22,779 nucleotides of DNA, taken from Microcaldota archaeon. Lineage in GTDB: Archaea > Micrarchaeota > Micrarchaeia > Anstonellales > Anstonellaceae. Below are positions 13,928 through 20,799 of the stretch, piece by piece (position 1 is the stretch's first letter; each line of letters starts with the position of its first letter). The translations under genes were made by a program, and so were the position numbers. Where the stretch lies: NCBI GenBank assembly GCA_021813025.1, contig JAKAME010000015.1:1-22779 (forward strand), read 5' to 3'. Under the pieces are notes generated by a model. The model searched no databases. It saw only the letters and a program-made list of their open reading frames with translations, and had not been told where the DNA came from.

Positions 13928-16759
13928 CTAGGCTATCACGATGCTCGGCTTGCCCGGCAGCGCATTGGCCGCCTTGGCAGCGAGCGCGGGCGGCGCATCA
14001 TTTTCATCAAGCACTACGACCTGCGCCCCGCCGAATTCCGAAGACAGGAATTCCTTCGCCTCCTCAAGCACCCTCTTCTCCTCCCCCGCTTCCAGCGCCT
14101 CGCCAGTCACAGAGCCTATGTTTTTGATGAGCTTGCCGGCCAGCTGCGCCACCTGCGGCTGCCTCATTGCAAGAGCGGCGTCTTTCTTTGCCTCTTCCAT
14201 CACTGATTTGATGTTCTTGTGCTTTGCCACCAGCGCGCGGGCCTTCATCTTCCACGGCGAGTGCACTATGAGGGTGACGGAAGCCGGCTTCTCACGCTTG
14301 AGCAGCTGCAGGATGTGCCTTACATCCTCCATCACGTCCTGCAGATGCCGCTCGCCCATCTCCAAACTGGGCTCGATTTGCTTTTCGTCGGCAGATGGGA
14401 AGTGGGCGGAAACAGCAAGAGGCGAGTTTTTGGCATGTTCTTTCTTGTTTCCCATTCTTGCCCAGAATTCCTCTGCCACGTGCGGCATGAACGGGGCGGC
14501 CATGAGGGTCCAGTATTCGAAGAATTCTCGCAAATCAAGCGTTTGTGAGCGGCGGGAATACCACTGCAAGTCATTGGCAGTGTCATAGAGCAGCGCCCTC
14601 GCAAGCGGGCGCAGCTCGAAGTTCTCGTACTGCCGCGCGGCATCGCGCAGGCGCGAATGGAAGCGGGAATAGAACCAGCGCGCGGCCCTATCGCGCCCGG
14701 TTGGCGCATTATTTGCCATGGTCCTCTCGAGATAATTCTCAAGCATGTTGAGCCTGCCGATTACCCCCTCTGCTGCCGACCGGTTGAAATCAGAATCAGC
14801 CTCCAGCTCGGCAGATGAAGTGACCACGAACCTTATCACGTCGGTTCCGTACTGGGCGATGGCCTTGCGCAGGGGCAGGATGTTGCCCATGCTTTTGGAC
14901 ATCTTCCTGCCCTCCATGGTGACGAACCCGTTGGACACCGTCTGCCTCGGCCAGTGCCTTTTCTCGAATATGGCCGTGTGATTGAAGATGAAGAAGGTGA
15001 GGTGGTTGTGCACCAAATCATGGGCCGAATGGCGCGAATCAAGGGGATACCAGTAGAGGAATTCGCGGCGAGCGTCAAGCCAGTCCGGTATTTTCTTTTT
15101 CTTGTCTGCCGGCTCTTTGCCCAAGAAAACAAAATCAAAAAACTCGTCATCTATTTTCCCGGCCCCCATCTTTTTCGCTATGTGCGCGATGGCGTAGAAT
15201 GCCATGTAAATTGTCGAATCAGACAATGCCTCAATCATCTGGCTCTCGTCAAACGGGAATCTTGTTCCCAAACCCGATGCGCGCGTGCATGCCTTCTGCC
15301 TCAGCCAGCCAATCGTGTACTCATAGTCATGGCGCAGGCCTGCGGGCATTATCCTCATGCCGGCCAGCGCTTCGCGCGTCTTCTCCTTCCATTTCCCGTT
15401 GCCGTAGTCGATGAACCACTGGTTTTCCACCTGCTTGACCACGCAGGCTGCGCCGCAGCGGCAGAAGACCGGAGCATTGGCCAAAATATGAACCGAGAGC
15501 GCCTGCGGGTGCGCAGCCGAACCGGCCGGGGAGCCGGCCCGGCCTGCAAGCAGGTCTTCCCTGATTTTCTCCTTTGCCTCTATGCCGCTCATGCCGGCAT
15601 ATGGCGCTGCCTTCATTTTCCCCTCGTGCGCCTCCAGCTTGTAGAGCTGCTTGGTGGCTTCCTCAGCCTTCGGGTCCTGCTGGTTTTTGACGCCAAGTCT
15701 GGCGCACAATTCGCCTGCAGGGCAGGAGCCGAAGCCGGGCGCGTCAAGCACCTGAATGGGCGGAATGGCATTGAGCTGGCCCAAGTCGCGCAAGGCCAGC
15801 CAGTCAAATGGGGCGTGCGCCGGCACCGACATCACCAAGCCCGTGCCTGTGGCCGGGTCCACGAAAGAGGCTGGCAGGATGGGAATGGGGCGCTTGCCCA
15901 TCGGATGCGTGGCCTCGAGCTTGAGCAATTGGCCTGCGTCAACATCTTTTATTTTCTGGAGAGTCAGCTGGTGCGCGAGAGAATCGAATGCCTCTTTTGT
16001 CAGATAGAGCTTTTTGCCGCGTTTGTCTATGGTGGCATTTGCAAGCACATATTCGGCATCCGGATTCACCCACAAATTAGTAACTCCGGGCAGGGTTTCT
16101 GGCCTATAGGTGATTGTGGGTATGAAGCCCTCGCCTGCCTCGAACAATACAGCCGTAACCTCTTCTAGCTCGGGGTCCACGTCCCCCTGTGTGTCGTGCC
16201 CGCCCACCGGCTGCCTGTCGCGCGGGCACCAAGGCACCGGATGCGAGCCTTTGGTAATAAAGCCCGCCTCCTGCAGCTTGCGGAACTGCCATTGGATGAA
16301 CTTGTTGAACACCGCATCGAAAGTGTAGAATTTCCTTCTCCAGTCAATAGAATAGCCCATCTCAACCATGCCGGCCTCGATTTCCTTGGAAAAAAACATC
16401 ACAAGGTCGCGGGGCTCGGTCAGGGTTCTGGTTGTTTCGGGCGAAATTCCGTATATCTTCTCAAATATTTCAAACAATTCCTTGTCTTTCGCCTCAATCC
16501 TCTTGGCCATGGCCAGAATGGGCGTGCCTGTCACATGGAAGGCCATGGGGAAAAGCACGTTCTTTCCCCTCATGCGCTGATAGCGGGCGTAGATGTCGGT
16601 TGTGGTGTAGGTGCGCGCATGCCCTATGTGCTGGGGGGAATTGGGATAGGGGAATGCTGCAGTAAGGTAGAACTTTTCCCCTTTCCCGGCCTCAGGCTCG
16701 AAAACCCCTGCCTCTTCCCAGACTTTCTGCCACTTGGCGTGGAGCGTGTTGAAATCCAT
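13928..16759 (-). CDS. leuS: Leucyl-tRNA synthetase (archaeal type)
   Basis: This 943-residue class I aminoacyl-tRNA synthetase charges tRNA-Leu. HIGH is present exactly as HIGH at residues 44-47 (SPQHIGHARTY), and KMSKS is at 619-623 (EGRKMSKSMGN). Between them lie the CP1 editing domain with TYRPETLPGVTNLWV and the second catalytic half with CRCGAACVVKQVENQWFIDYG. WLRQKACTRASGLGTRFPFD and HNHLTFFIFNHTAIF follow in the order typical of archaeal/eukaryotic LeuRS. The C-terminal anticodon-binding and extension domains are complete. The DNA upstream has an AT-rich element (around 16785 on the minus strand) about 26 nt before the ATG, again compatible with leaderless transcription. The trm5-like gene follows at 12 nt. 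Confidence 0.97.
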   Translation of the reverse strand: MDFNTLHAKWQKVWEEAGVFEPEAGKGEKFYLTAAFPYPNSPQHIGHARTYTTTDIYARYQRMRGKNVLFPMAFHVTGTPILAMAKRIEAKDKELFEIFEKIYGISPETTRTLTEPRDLVMFFSKEIEAGMVEMGYSIDWRRKFYTFDAVFNKFIQWQFRKLQEAGFITKGSHPVPWCPRDRQPVGGHDTQGDVDPELEEVTAVLFEAGEGFIPTITYRPETLPGVTNLWVNPDAEYVLANATIDKRGKKLYLTKEAFDSLAHQLTLQKIKDVDAGQLLKLEATHPMGKRPIPILPASFVDPATGTGLVMSVPAHAPFDWLALRDLGQLNAIPPIQVLDAPGFGSCPAGELCARLGVKNQQDPKAEEATKQLYKLEAHEGKMKAAPYAGMSGIEAKEKIREDLLAGRAGSPAGSAAHPQALSVHILANAPVFCRCGAACVVKQVENQWFIDYGNGKWKEKTREALAGMRIMPAGLRHDYEYTIGWLRQKACTRASGLGTRFPFDESQMIEALSDSTIYMAFYAIAHIAKKMGAGKIDDEFFDFVFLGKEPADKKKKIPDWLDARREFLYWYPLDSRHSAHDLVHNHLTFFIFNHTAIFEKRHWPRQTVSNGFVTMEGRKMSKSMGNILPLRKAIAQYGTDVIRFVVTSSAELEADSDFNRSAAEGVIGRLNMLENYLERTMANNAPTGRDRAARWFYSRFHSRLRDAARQYENFELRPLARALLYDTANDLQWYSRRSQTLDLREFFEYWTLMAAPFMPHVAEEFWARMGNKKEHAKNSPLAVSAHFPSADEKQIEPSLEMGERHLQDVMEDVRHILQLLKREKPASVTLIVHSPWKMKARALVAKHKNIKSVMEEAKKDAALAMRQPQVAQLAGKLIKNIGSVTGEALEAGEEKRVLEEAKEFLSSEFGGAQVVVLDENDAPPALAAKAANALPGKPSIVIA

Positions 16760-16832
16760 GGGGGGTTATCGACGGGAGGATTATTATGGATTTGTTCCTC
16801 CCTGCTCGAATTTGGTGTGGTAAAAGAAGAAT

Positions 16833-16839
16833 TATAAAG
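16833..16839 (+). promoter_or_regulatory. Box A of the two small genes divergent from leuS
   Basis: TATAAAG within aattataaagtc would start transcription near 16860, about 12 nt before the ATG at 16872. GGAG at 16860-16863 could act as ribosome binding site. Confidence 0.5.
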
Positions 16840-16871
16840 TCAAACCGAGCCATCCTTTTGGAGCGGATGCA

Positions 16872-17207
16872 ATGCACAGGCGACCCGTCATGAAAACCAA
16901 AATCGCGGCCGTTGAGCGCAGGCTCCTGGAAAGGAATAGCGGCGGCCTCCATTCAGGCCTGTATAATAAGCACCACAAAGTTCCGGCTGCAGTCATCAGG
17001 CACCGTTTCAAATTGCTGCGGAACCGCCTGGCCCTCATGGACCTGAGCGAGCCAAGCCGAGACTGGTATCTCTCTGCCGCCGATTTGCTTCAAGACGGCA
17101 AGAACGGAACCTGCTCTCCGAGCACCGCACAGCAGATTTCCGCTCTCTATACGAAAGCCATGAAGGAATCCAAATCCAACTGCTTTGAGCATAGGATGAT
17201 GCCATGA
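16872..17207 (+). CDS. Small basic protein of unknown function
   Basis: This protein of 111 residues (105 if the internal ATG giving MKTKIAAVERR is used) is not recognised. It is rich in Arg, Lys and His and mostly helical-looking, with no membrane segment or signal peptide (VERRLLERNSGG, VIRHRFKLLRNRLALMDL). A box A and GGAG upstream support expression, and its stop overlaps the next start by 4 nt (ATGA). It is divergent from leuS. The charge and helicity would suit a small nucleic-acid-associated protein, but nothing in the sequence shows this. Confidence 0.5.
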   Translation: MHRRPVMKTKIAAVERRLLERNSGGLHSGLYNKHHKVPAAVIRHRFKLLRNRLALMDLSEPSRDWYLSAADLLQDGKNGTCSPSTAQQISALYTKAMKESKSNCFEHRMMP

Positions 17208-17446
17208 TTGGGATGAACGCCGCCATGCCTGTCCGCAGCTTCTTTGTCTACAGCGCCAAGGCAGGCGTCCAGTTTGCGAAGCCCGCGGAGGGCATCTCCT
17301 CCGACCTGCCCGGCCGCGATTCGGGGGCCGGCTGGTCGCCCAAGCATCGCAACCTGCCGTCCGAAGTCGTCCAGCCGCCCCCCAAGCGGATTCCCTTCAA
17401 GTTCAGGCCTCTCGAGAGCGGCTGCCGCTATGACGTGCGGGTGTGA
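17204..17446 (+). CDS. Small protein of unknown function, coupled to the preceding gene
   Basis: The 80-residue frame begins at an ATG that overlaps the preceding TGA (ATGA), which is the main support for it. It has no membrane segment and includes Pro-rich EVVQPPPKRIPFKF. A second open frame (17244-17450) runs through the same DNA but lacks a coupled start. It ends about 36 nt before the IS200-type element, so the insertion lies just downstream of this pair and leaves it intact. Function unknown. Confidence 0.42.
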   Translation: MIGMNAAMPVRSFFVYSAKAGVQFAKPAEGISSDLPGRDSGAGWSPKHRNLPSEVVQPPPKRIPFKFRPLESGCRYDVRV

Positions 17447-17482
17447 TTGAAAAAGCCGGAAAGAAAAAAATCGGAAGATGAA

Positions 17483-17501
17483 TAGGGGGCTTCGCCCCCT
17501 A
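17483..17501. repeat. Right-end hairpin of the IS200-type element
   Basis: tagggggc (17483-17490) and gccccct a (17494-17501) form a perfect 8-bp stem with a ttc loop. This is the kind of end hairpin recognised by TnpA. Confidence 0.65.
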
Positions 17502-17511
17502 CACCCCCACG

Positions 17512-17553
17512 CGGGCGCGCTCCTCCGCCTGCGGGCGGTATCTCGCGCGCCCG
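17512..17553. repeat. Nested hairpin abutting the tnpA stop codon
   Basis: The outer stem cgggcgcgc (17512-17520) pairs perfectly with gcgcgcccg (17545-17553). Inside it ccgcc (17525-17529) pairs with ggcgg (17534-17538). It lies immediately after the tnpA stop and inside the element; it may stabilise or end the tnpA mRNA. Confidence 0.6.
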
Positions 17554-17554
17554 A

Positions 17555-18004
17555 TTAGGAAAATTCTGCCAGCGTCCGCTGCTGAATGTCCTGCTTCTGA
17601 ATGTAGGTCTTGACTGCTGGCTCCGTCATGGGCCCAACGCTTCCGTTGTAGCGGTAATCGCTCCAAAGCTCTCTTCTGGGGTAGCGCTTGCACAGGCCAG
17701 CGCTCTGCTGGAAGAGCCTGCTGGCAGAGTGGCTCTTGAAAATCTGGAGAGTCTGGTTCATGGAGAAGCGGCTGGGCACCTCGACAATCAGGTGAAGGTG
17801 GGCAAAGTCTTCTCCAAAGCCCATCTCCCTGATTTTGAAGCCAAAGGACTGCTCAATCTCCTCAAAGGCCTTCTTGACGTTGGCCACTGTTTTGGGGTTT
17901 CTGAAAAGCTGGTAGTTGTACTTGGTCCTCAGCATCAGATGCTGCCAGTTGTACCGCCCTTGCATACGTTCAAAAGCTTCGCTGGACACTGCCTCCATTG
18001 TCAT
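17555..18004 (-). CDS. tnpA: IS200/IS605-family Y1 transposase TnpA
   Basis: This 149-residue HUH-superfamily single-strand DNA transposase appears complete. The opening YNWQHLMLRTKYNYQLF resembles the family start. The HUH motif is AHLHL with H69 and H71, the region RLFQQ...WSDYRYNGSVG matches the family core, and the catalytic tyrosine is Y134 in VKTYIQKQD. Family members are usually about 130-155 residues. It would cut at the left and right ends through hairpin recognition and move as a single-stranded circle, leaving no target duplication. The ATG at 18004 has GGAG 5 nt upstream; a second ATG two codons later is possible. The GGAG is buried in a hairpin (18010-18065). Nothing suggests the gene is broken, so the element may be active. 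Confidence 0.87.
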   Translation of the reverse strand: MTMEAVSSEAFERMQGRYNWQHLMLRTKYNYQLFRNPKTVANVKKAFEEIEQSFGFKIREMGFGEDFAHLHLIVEVPSRFSMNQTLQIFKSHSASRLFQQSAGLCKRYPRRELWSDYRYNGSVGPMTEPAVKTYIQKQDIQQRTLAEFS

Positions 18005-18009
18005 CTGGG

Positions 18010-18065
18010 CTCCGGCAGTGGCGGAATAGACTGCCTCTCGTGGGGCAGTGCTTCCACTGCCGGAG
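18010..18065 (-). promoter_or_regulatory. Hairpin sequestering the tnpA ribosome binding site
   Basis: ctccggcagtgg (18010-18021) and ccactgccggag (18054-18065) are a perfect 12-bp inverted repeat; inside it actgcc (18030-18035) pairs with ggcagt (18044-18049). On the tnpA strand the GGAG (18010-18013), 5 nt before the ATG, forms the last bases of the stem, so ribosome access would be blocked when the RNA is folded. In Salmonella IS200 a 5' UTR hairpin likewise limits tnpA translation. Confidence 0.65.
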
Positions 18066-18104
18066 ACTCTCCTATTTAGAAGTAGAAAAATGGGGGGCCT
18101 TCAC

Positions 18105-18123
18105 CCCCGCTCGAAGAGCGGGG
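18105..18123. repeat. Left-end hairpin of the IS200-type element
   Basis: ccccgctc (18105-18112) and gagcgggg (18116-18123) form a perfect 8-bp stem with a gaa loop on the tnpA-upstream side, matching the size of the right-end hairpin. Confidence 0.65.
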
Positions 18124-18167
18124 TACTCGGCCCAAAAATTAAAAGAGAATTCGCGCCAGTTTGCGAA

Positions 18168-18731
18168 TCAGGCGGCCAGCTTTGCATGGCTTGGCCGGCG
18201 CCCGCTTCCTTCTTCCGCCGCCCTGTCCGCGCGCGAGGGCACGACATTTTCCAGCTCCGGAGCGGAGCGGCGGGCAGGCGGTGCGCCGAGGCCGATGATG
18301 ACAGAATTAAACTCAGGATAGCGCTTGAGCATGTCTTGGATTATCTTCTCGTTTTTGTCTATTTTGGGCGGGTTTTCCAAAAACTCGAAAGGCAGCCCGC
18401 TGCCCGTGTAGAGCGACAGGCGCTTGGAGAGCAGGAAATAGGCCTCAAGAGCAGAGGAATCCGTGCCGGAAAGCTCCTTGTCGTCGCGCAGCTTCTCCAC
18501 CCGTTCGGTATAGAGGTCGAGGAATTCCTTAAGATGGGAGATGGGGCCTGCGCCATAGGCCTTGAGCGGCTCTGGGTTGGAGATGTTGATGCGGACCGAA
18601 TTTAGGATGTTGAGATAGACGTTCAGGCTGGCAGCGCGCCCGGACGGCTCGGTACGGAGCACAATATGCTCCCAATCGGCCATCGGCTTCTCCACTTCCC
18701 GGCGCACGAATTCCTGCCAAGCCTCGGCCAT
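18168..18731 (-). CDS. Unknown soluble protein
   Basis: This 187-residue protein is not recognised. It appears soluble and mostly helical, with LKEFLDLYTERVEKLRDDKE and ALEAYFLLSKRLSLY in the middle and a low-complexity, charged C-terminus (PARRSAPELENVVPSRADRA). It has no signal peptide. It starts 9 nt after the stop of the lipoprotein gene, with GAGG as ribosome binding site, so the two are one transcription unit. A DUF-type regulatory or DNA-associated protein is possible but unsupported. The IS200-type element begins about 45 nt beyond its stop. Confidence 0.6.
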   Translation of the reverse strand: MAEAWQEFVRREVEKPMADWEHIVLRTEPSGRAASLNVYLNILNSVRINISNPEPLKAYGAGPISHLKEFLDLYTERVEKLRDDKELSGTDSSALEAYFLLSKRLSLYTGSGLPFEFLENPPKIDKNEKIIQDMLKRYPEFNSVIIGLGAPPARRSAPELENVVPSRADRAAEEGSGRRPSHAKLAA

Positions 18732-18740
18732 GCCCCGCCT

Positions 18741-19808
18741 CTAGCGCCTGCTGGGCGCAGACCAGTAGCTTGCACCCGTGTTGGCCACGCTCTCAATGAA
18801 CCTGCCGTATTTCGAGTCGCGCGCAACGCGCGAGGAGATTGAGTACGTTGAGCCATCAGAGGAGACGGTTATGTCGCCGAGGCGGTCGGTGGTCCAGACC
18901 GAGGCGTTGCGAAGCATGAGGCGGCGGATGAGGGTGGGTTCGGGATAGAGGTTCTGCGGCGGGTTGGGGCCGACGCTGATGACCGCCTGCTCGGGCCTCG
19001 TCTTCTCCAGCAGCTGGAACGAGGCGGCGTTCGCCGAGCCGTGGTGCGACACTTTCAGCACGGGGCATGCGAGGGGGACGGGGCCGGAGATGATTTTGCT
19101 GTCCACCCCGCCGAACACCGTGCCCGCGTCGGCGGAGGAGGCGCCGGCTGCAACTGAATTTGAAAAGAGGAGGGCGCAGAAGGAGCCGTAGGAGGCCTTG
19201 AGCACTATGGAATCCGCCTCGGGCGAGGTGCGTATTGGGATAGGCTGGGGGTTGAGCACCTCAAGCTTGAAATCGCCCCATGACTGCGAGTCGCCGTAAG
19301 CAACTGCGCGCGTCTTGGCCGGGTCGAGGTAGGGCTGCAGCGAGCTCCATGTCAGGTCGGAGTAGCTGAGGCCGTTGGTCCATACCGCGTCTACGGGAAA
19401 TTCCTGCATAATCCTCTGCGCGCCGCCCACGAAGGCGGGGTCGTTGGAGGAGAGCACCAGCAAGTCCAGCTTGCTCACGCCGCGCGCGCGCAGCTTGCTT
19501 ACAAGAGCCGGAGCCTGCTCGGCAGGGCCTGCGTCGAAGAGAACGGTGCGGTTGGCTGCGCGAATCAGAGTGGCATCGCCCATCGAGACGTTGAGGAAGA
19601 CTATTTCGAATTGGCTGGGGGCTGAGAGGTTGGCGGAAGGAGCGGGCGTGATTGGCGAGGACGGAGCGGAAGTCGCGTTGGAGGGGGACGGGGGCTGCTG
19701 GTTGTAATCAGGAGCCGGGACGGCGGGGGTTTGCGGCCCGCCAATCAGGCAGCCGAGCAGGAGAAGGCCGGCCAGCATCAATCCGAAGAGGAGGGGACGC
19801 GCGGACAT
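18741..19808 (-). CDS. ComEC-like metallo-beta-lactamase-fold lipoprotein lacking the metal-binding motif
   Basis: The ATG at 19808 gives 355 residues. It is chosen because a lipoprotein signal follows (lipobox LLLLGC, Cys20), GGAGG is 10 nt upstream, and a box A lies about 27 nt upstream. A Pro/Ser/Thr linker (22-64) leads to a beta-lactamase fold related to ComEC/Rec2: NVSMGDATLI (73-82), LFDAGP (90-95), LLVLSSNDPAFVGG (116-129), SHHGS (254-258), AVISVGPNPPQN (275-286), GDITVSSDG (311-319). The family HxHxDH metal site is replaced by SSNDPAF, so all four ligands are lost, while the rest of the fold is kept. It is probably a non-catalytic surface protein, binding nucleic acid or another ligand; an enzyme working without those ligands is less likely. 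It is cotranscribed with the unknown protein after it. Confidence 0.8.
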   Translation of the reverse strand: MSARPLLFGLMLAGLLLLGCLIGGPQTPAVPAPDYNQQPPSPSNATSAPSSPITPAPSANLSAPSQFEIVFLNVSMGDATLIRAANRTVLFDAGPAEQAPALVSKLRARGVSKLDLLVLSSNDPAFVGGAQRIMQEFPVDAVWTNGLSYSDLTWSSLQPYLDPAKTRAVAYGDSQSWGDFKLEVLNPQPIPIRTSPEADSIVLKASYGSFCALLFSNSVAAGASSADAGTVFGGVDSKIISGPVPLACPVLKVSHHGSANAASFQLLEKTRPEQAVISVGPNPPQNLYPEPTLIRRLMLRNASVWTTDRLGDITVSSDGSTYSISSRVARDSKYGRFIESVANTGASYWSAPSRR

Positions 19809-19831
19809 GGGCTTCCCTCCGAAGCCGGCGC

Positions 19832-19838
19832 TTAAAAG
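19832..19838 (-). promoter_or_regulatory. Box A of the ComEC-like lipoprotein gene
   Basis: The minus strand reads CTTTTAAG, centred about 27 nt before the ATG at 19808. This is consistent with a leaderless mRNA, although GGAGG is also present upstream and a slightly earlier start of transcription would include it. Confidence 0.45.
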
Positions 19839-19918
19839 GATTGGGGCGGGAGGCGCGGGGCCGGAAAGGATTGGGGCGGAAGGAAAACGTTTGGTGGCAG
19901 GTGTTTCTTCTTTTTCCT

Positions 19919-20620
19919 TCACGGCTTCAGCTTCTGGACAAGGCGGGAGAGGAGCTCGAAGAACTCGTCCATCCCCGACCAGCGCGAAACTGAACGGGCG
20001 ATGCCGTCGCCCCACGAAACGAAAGTGTTGAGGATTGGCACGTTGAGGGCGGGCGCCATCTCGTGCAGCTCGCCGACCTTGCCCCACATCTGCACGGCGC
20101 GCACGCTTGAGAGGATTTCCAGCACTCGAAAAGCCCGCAGCAGCACGCCGAGAGGCAGGACGGCCAGTATGAGGAGCCAGTGGGTGCGCAAAAAGAGCAG
20201 CTTGTTCTTCGCCGCGCGGAACTGCGTGGCAAGCTCCACGCCAAGCACCAGCAGGGCGGTCAGCTCCGTTTGCGCGAGCAGGCGCTCGCGCGCAGCGCCG
20301 GCCGGCGGCCAGCCGAAGAGCATGGGGCCGAAGTCGAATATGCTCACCGTCACCAGCGCAAGCAGCGAGAGCGCGACCGCCCACGTCCAGAGGCGGTGCT
20401 GCAGGCGGCCCAGGGAGACTATGCGCCCGGCGGAAACAGAGTCAAGGCCGGAAGGCCAGGCCACGGCCATGGGATTGCCCAGCTCGGGGCCGTTGGCTGA
20501 AAGAGAGAATTTTTTGGCTTGGCGGGCGCCGGCCTGTTTTTTGGCTGCCCTGGCGCGCGGCTGGGAGGAGGAGCGTTTCCTTCGGAGGCTGATTTTTCTG
20601 CGCGCGCGCGATTTTTTCAC
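19919..20620 (-). CDS. Voltage-sensor-like four-helix membrane protein without a pore
   Basis: This 233-residue protein has a very basic N-terminal tail (1-38, Arg/Lys-rich) followed by four hydrophobic segments: about 77-97, 114-135 (with E119 and E129), 143-158 and 159-178 (PLGVLLRAFRVLEILSSVRA, with R162, R165 and R174). Acidic residues in the second segment and regularly spaced arginines in the fourth are features of an ion-channel voltage-sensor domain (S1-S4). No S5-pore-S6 follows; the C-terminus is a short soluble helix. It may be a voltage-sensor-only protein or a fragment of an ion-transport family; assignment is tentative. A GTG start at 20620 is preceded by a box A (TTTATA, centre 27 nt upstream), so leaderless. 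It precedes the ComEC-like lipoprotein on the same strand by 110 nt. Confidence 0.62.
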   Translation of the reverse strand: MKKSRARRKISLRRKRSSSQPRARAAKKQAGARQAKKFSLSANGPELGNPMAVAWPSGLDSVSAGRIVSLGRLQHRLWTWAVALSLLALVTVSIFDFGPMLFGWPPAGAARERLLAQTELTALLVLGVELATQFRAAKNKLLFLRTHWLLILAVLPLGVLLRAFRVLEILSSVRAVQMWGKVGELHEMAPALNVPILNTFVSWGDGIARSVSRWSGMDEFFELLSRLVQKLKP

Positions 20621-20644
20621 GCATTAAGCTGGGGCAAAATGGAA

Positions 20645-20650
20645 TATAAA
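20645..20650 (-). promoter_or_regulatory. Box A of the voltage-sensor-like gene
   Basis: TTTATA on the minus strand, centre 27 nt before the GTG at 20620. This supports that GTG over the out-of-frame ATG at 20624, although both lie near the predicted transcription start. Confidence 0.55.
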
Positions 20651-20670
20651 GCTGCCCCGGCCCCTGCGCC

Positions 20671-20695
20671 GGCCTTTTTGGATGGCCGGGCGCGG
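20671..20695 (-). terminator. GC hairpin downstream of the asparaginase-like gene
   Basis: ccggcc and ggccgg flank an AT-containing loop (tttttggat) about 110 nt beyond the stop of the asparaginase-like gene and just before the box A of the next gene. It may act as terminator or boundary. The rest of the 20651-20799 gap holds no other feature I can support. Confidence 0.3.
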
Positions 20696-20799
20696 CAGGC
20701 TCTTATCCTTTGGGGCGGAAATACTGGGCGTCGATGATGACAAACAGGTTTGCATATCTTATGATGAGAACCTGGAGCTCTGAGACATCCATTTTTGTT

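Larger units (their letters stand above)
17483..18123 (-). mobile_element. IS200-type insertion sequence with terminal hairpins, single tnpA
   Basis: A Y1 transposase gene (17555-18004, minus) lies between two subterminal hairpins, each with an 8-bp stem and 3-nt loop: 17483-17501 (TAGGGGGC / GCCCCCTA) at the right end and 18105-18123 (CCCCGCTC / GAGCGGGG) at the left end. IS200/IS605 elements have such hairpins and no terminal inverted repeats or target duplications, as here. No tnpB is present. Exact cleavage positions lie a few nt outside the hairpins and cannot be fixed without an empty site. Confidence 0.75.

Noticed and set aside
14954..16168. 404-residue plus-strand frame inside leuS
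   Set aside because: Exactly antisense to an undoubted LeuRS gene, with no domain and no ribosome binding site.
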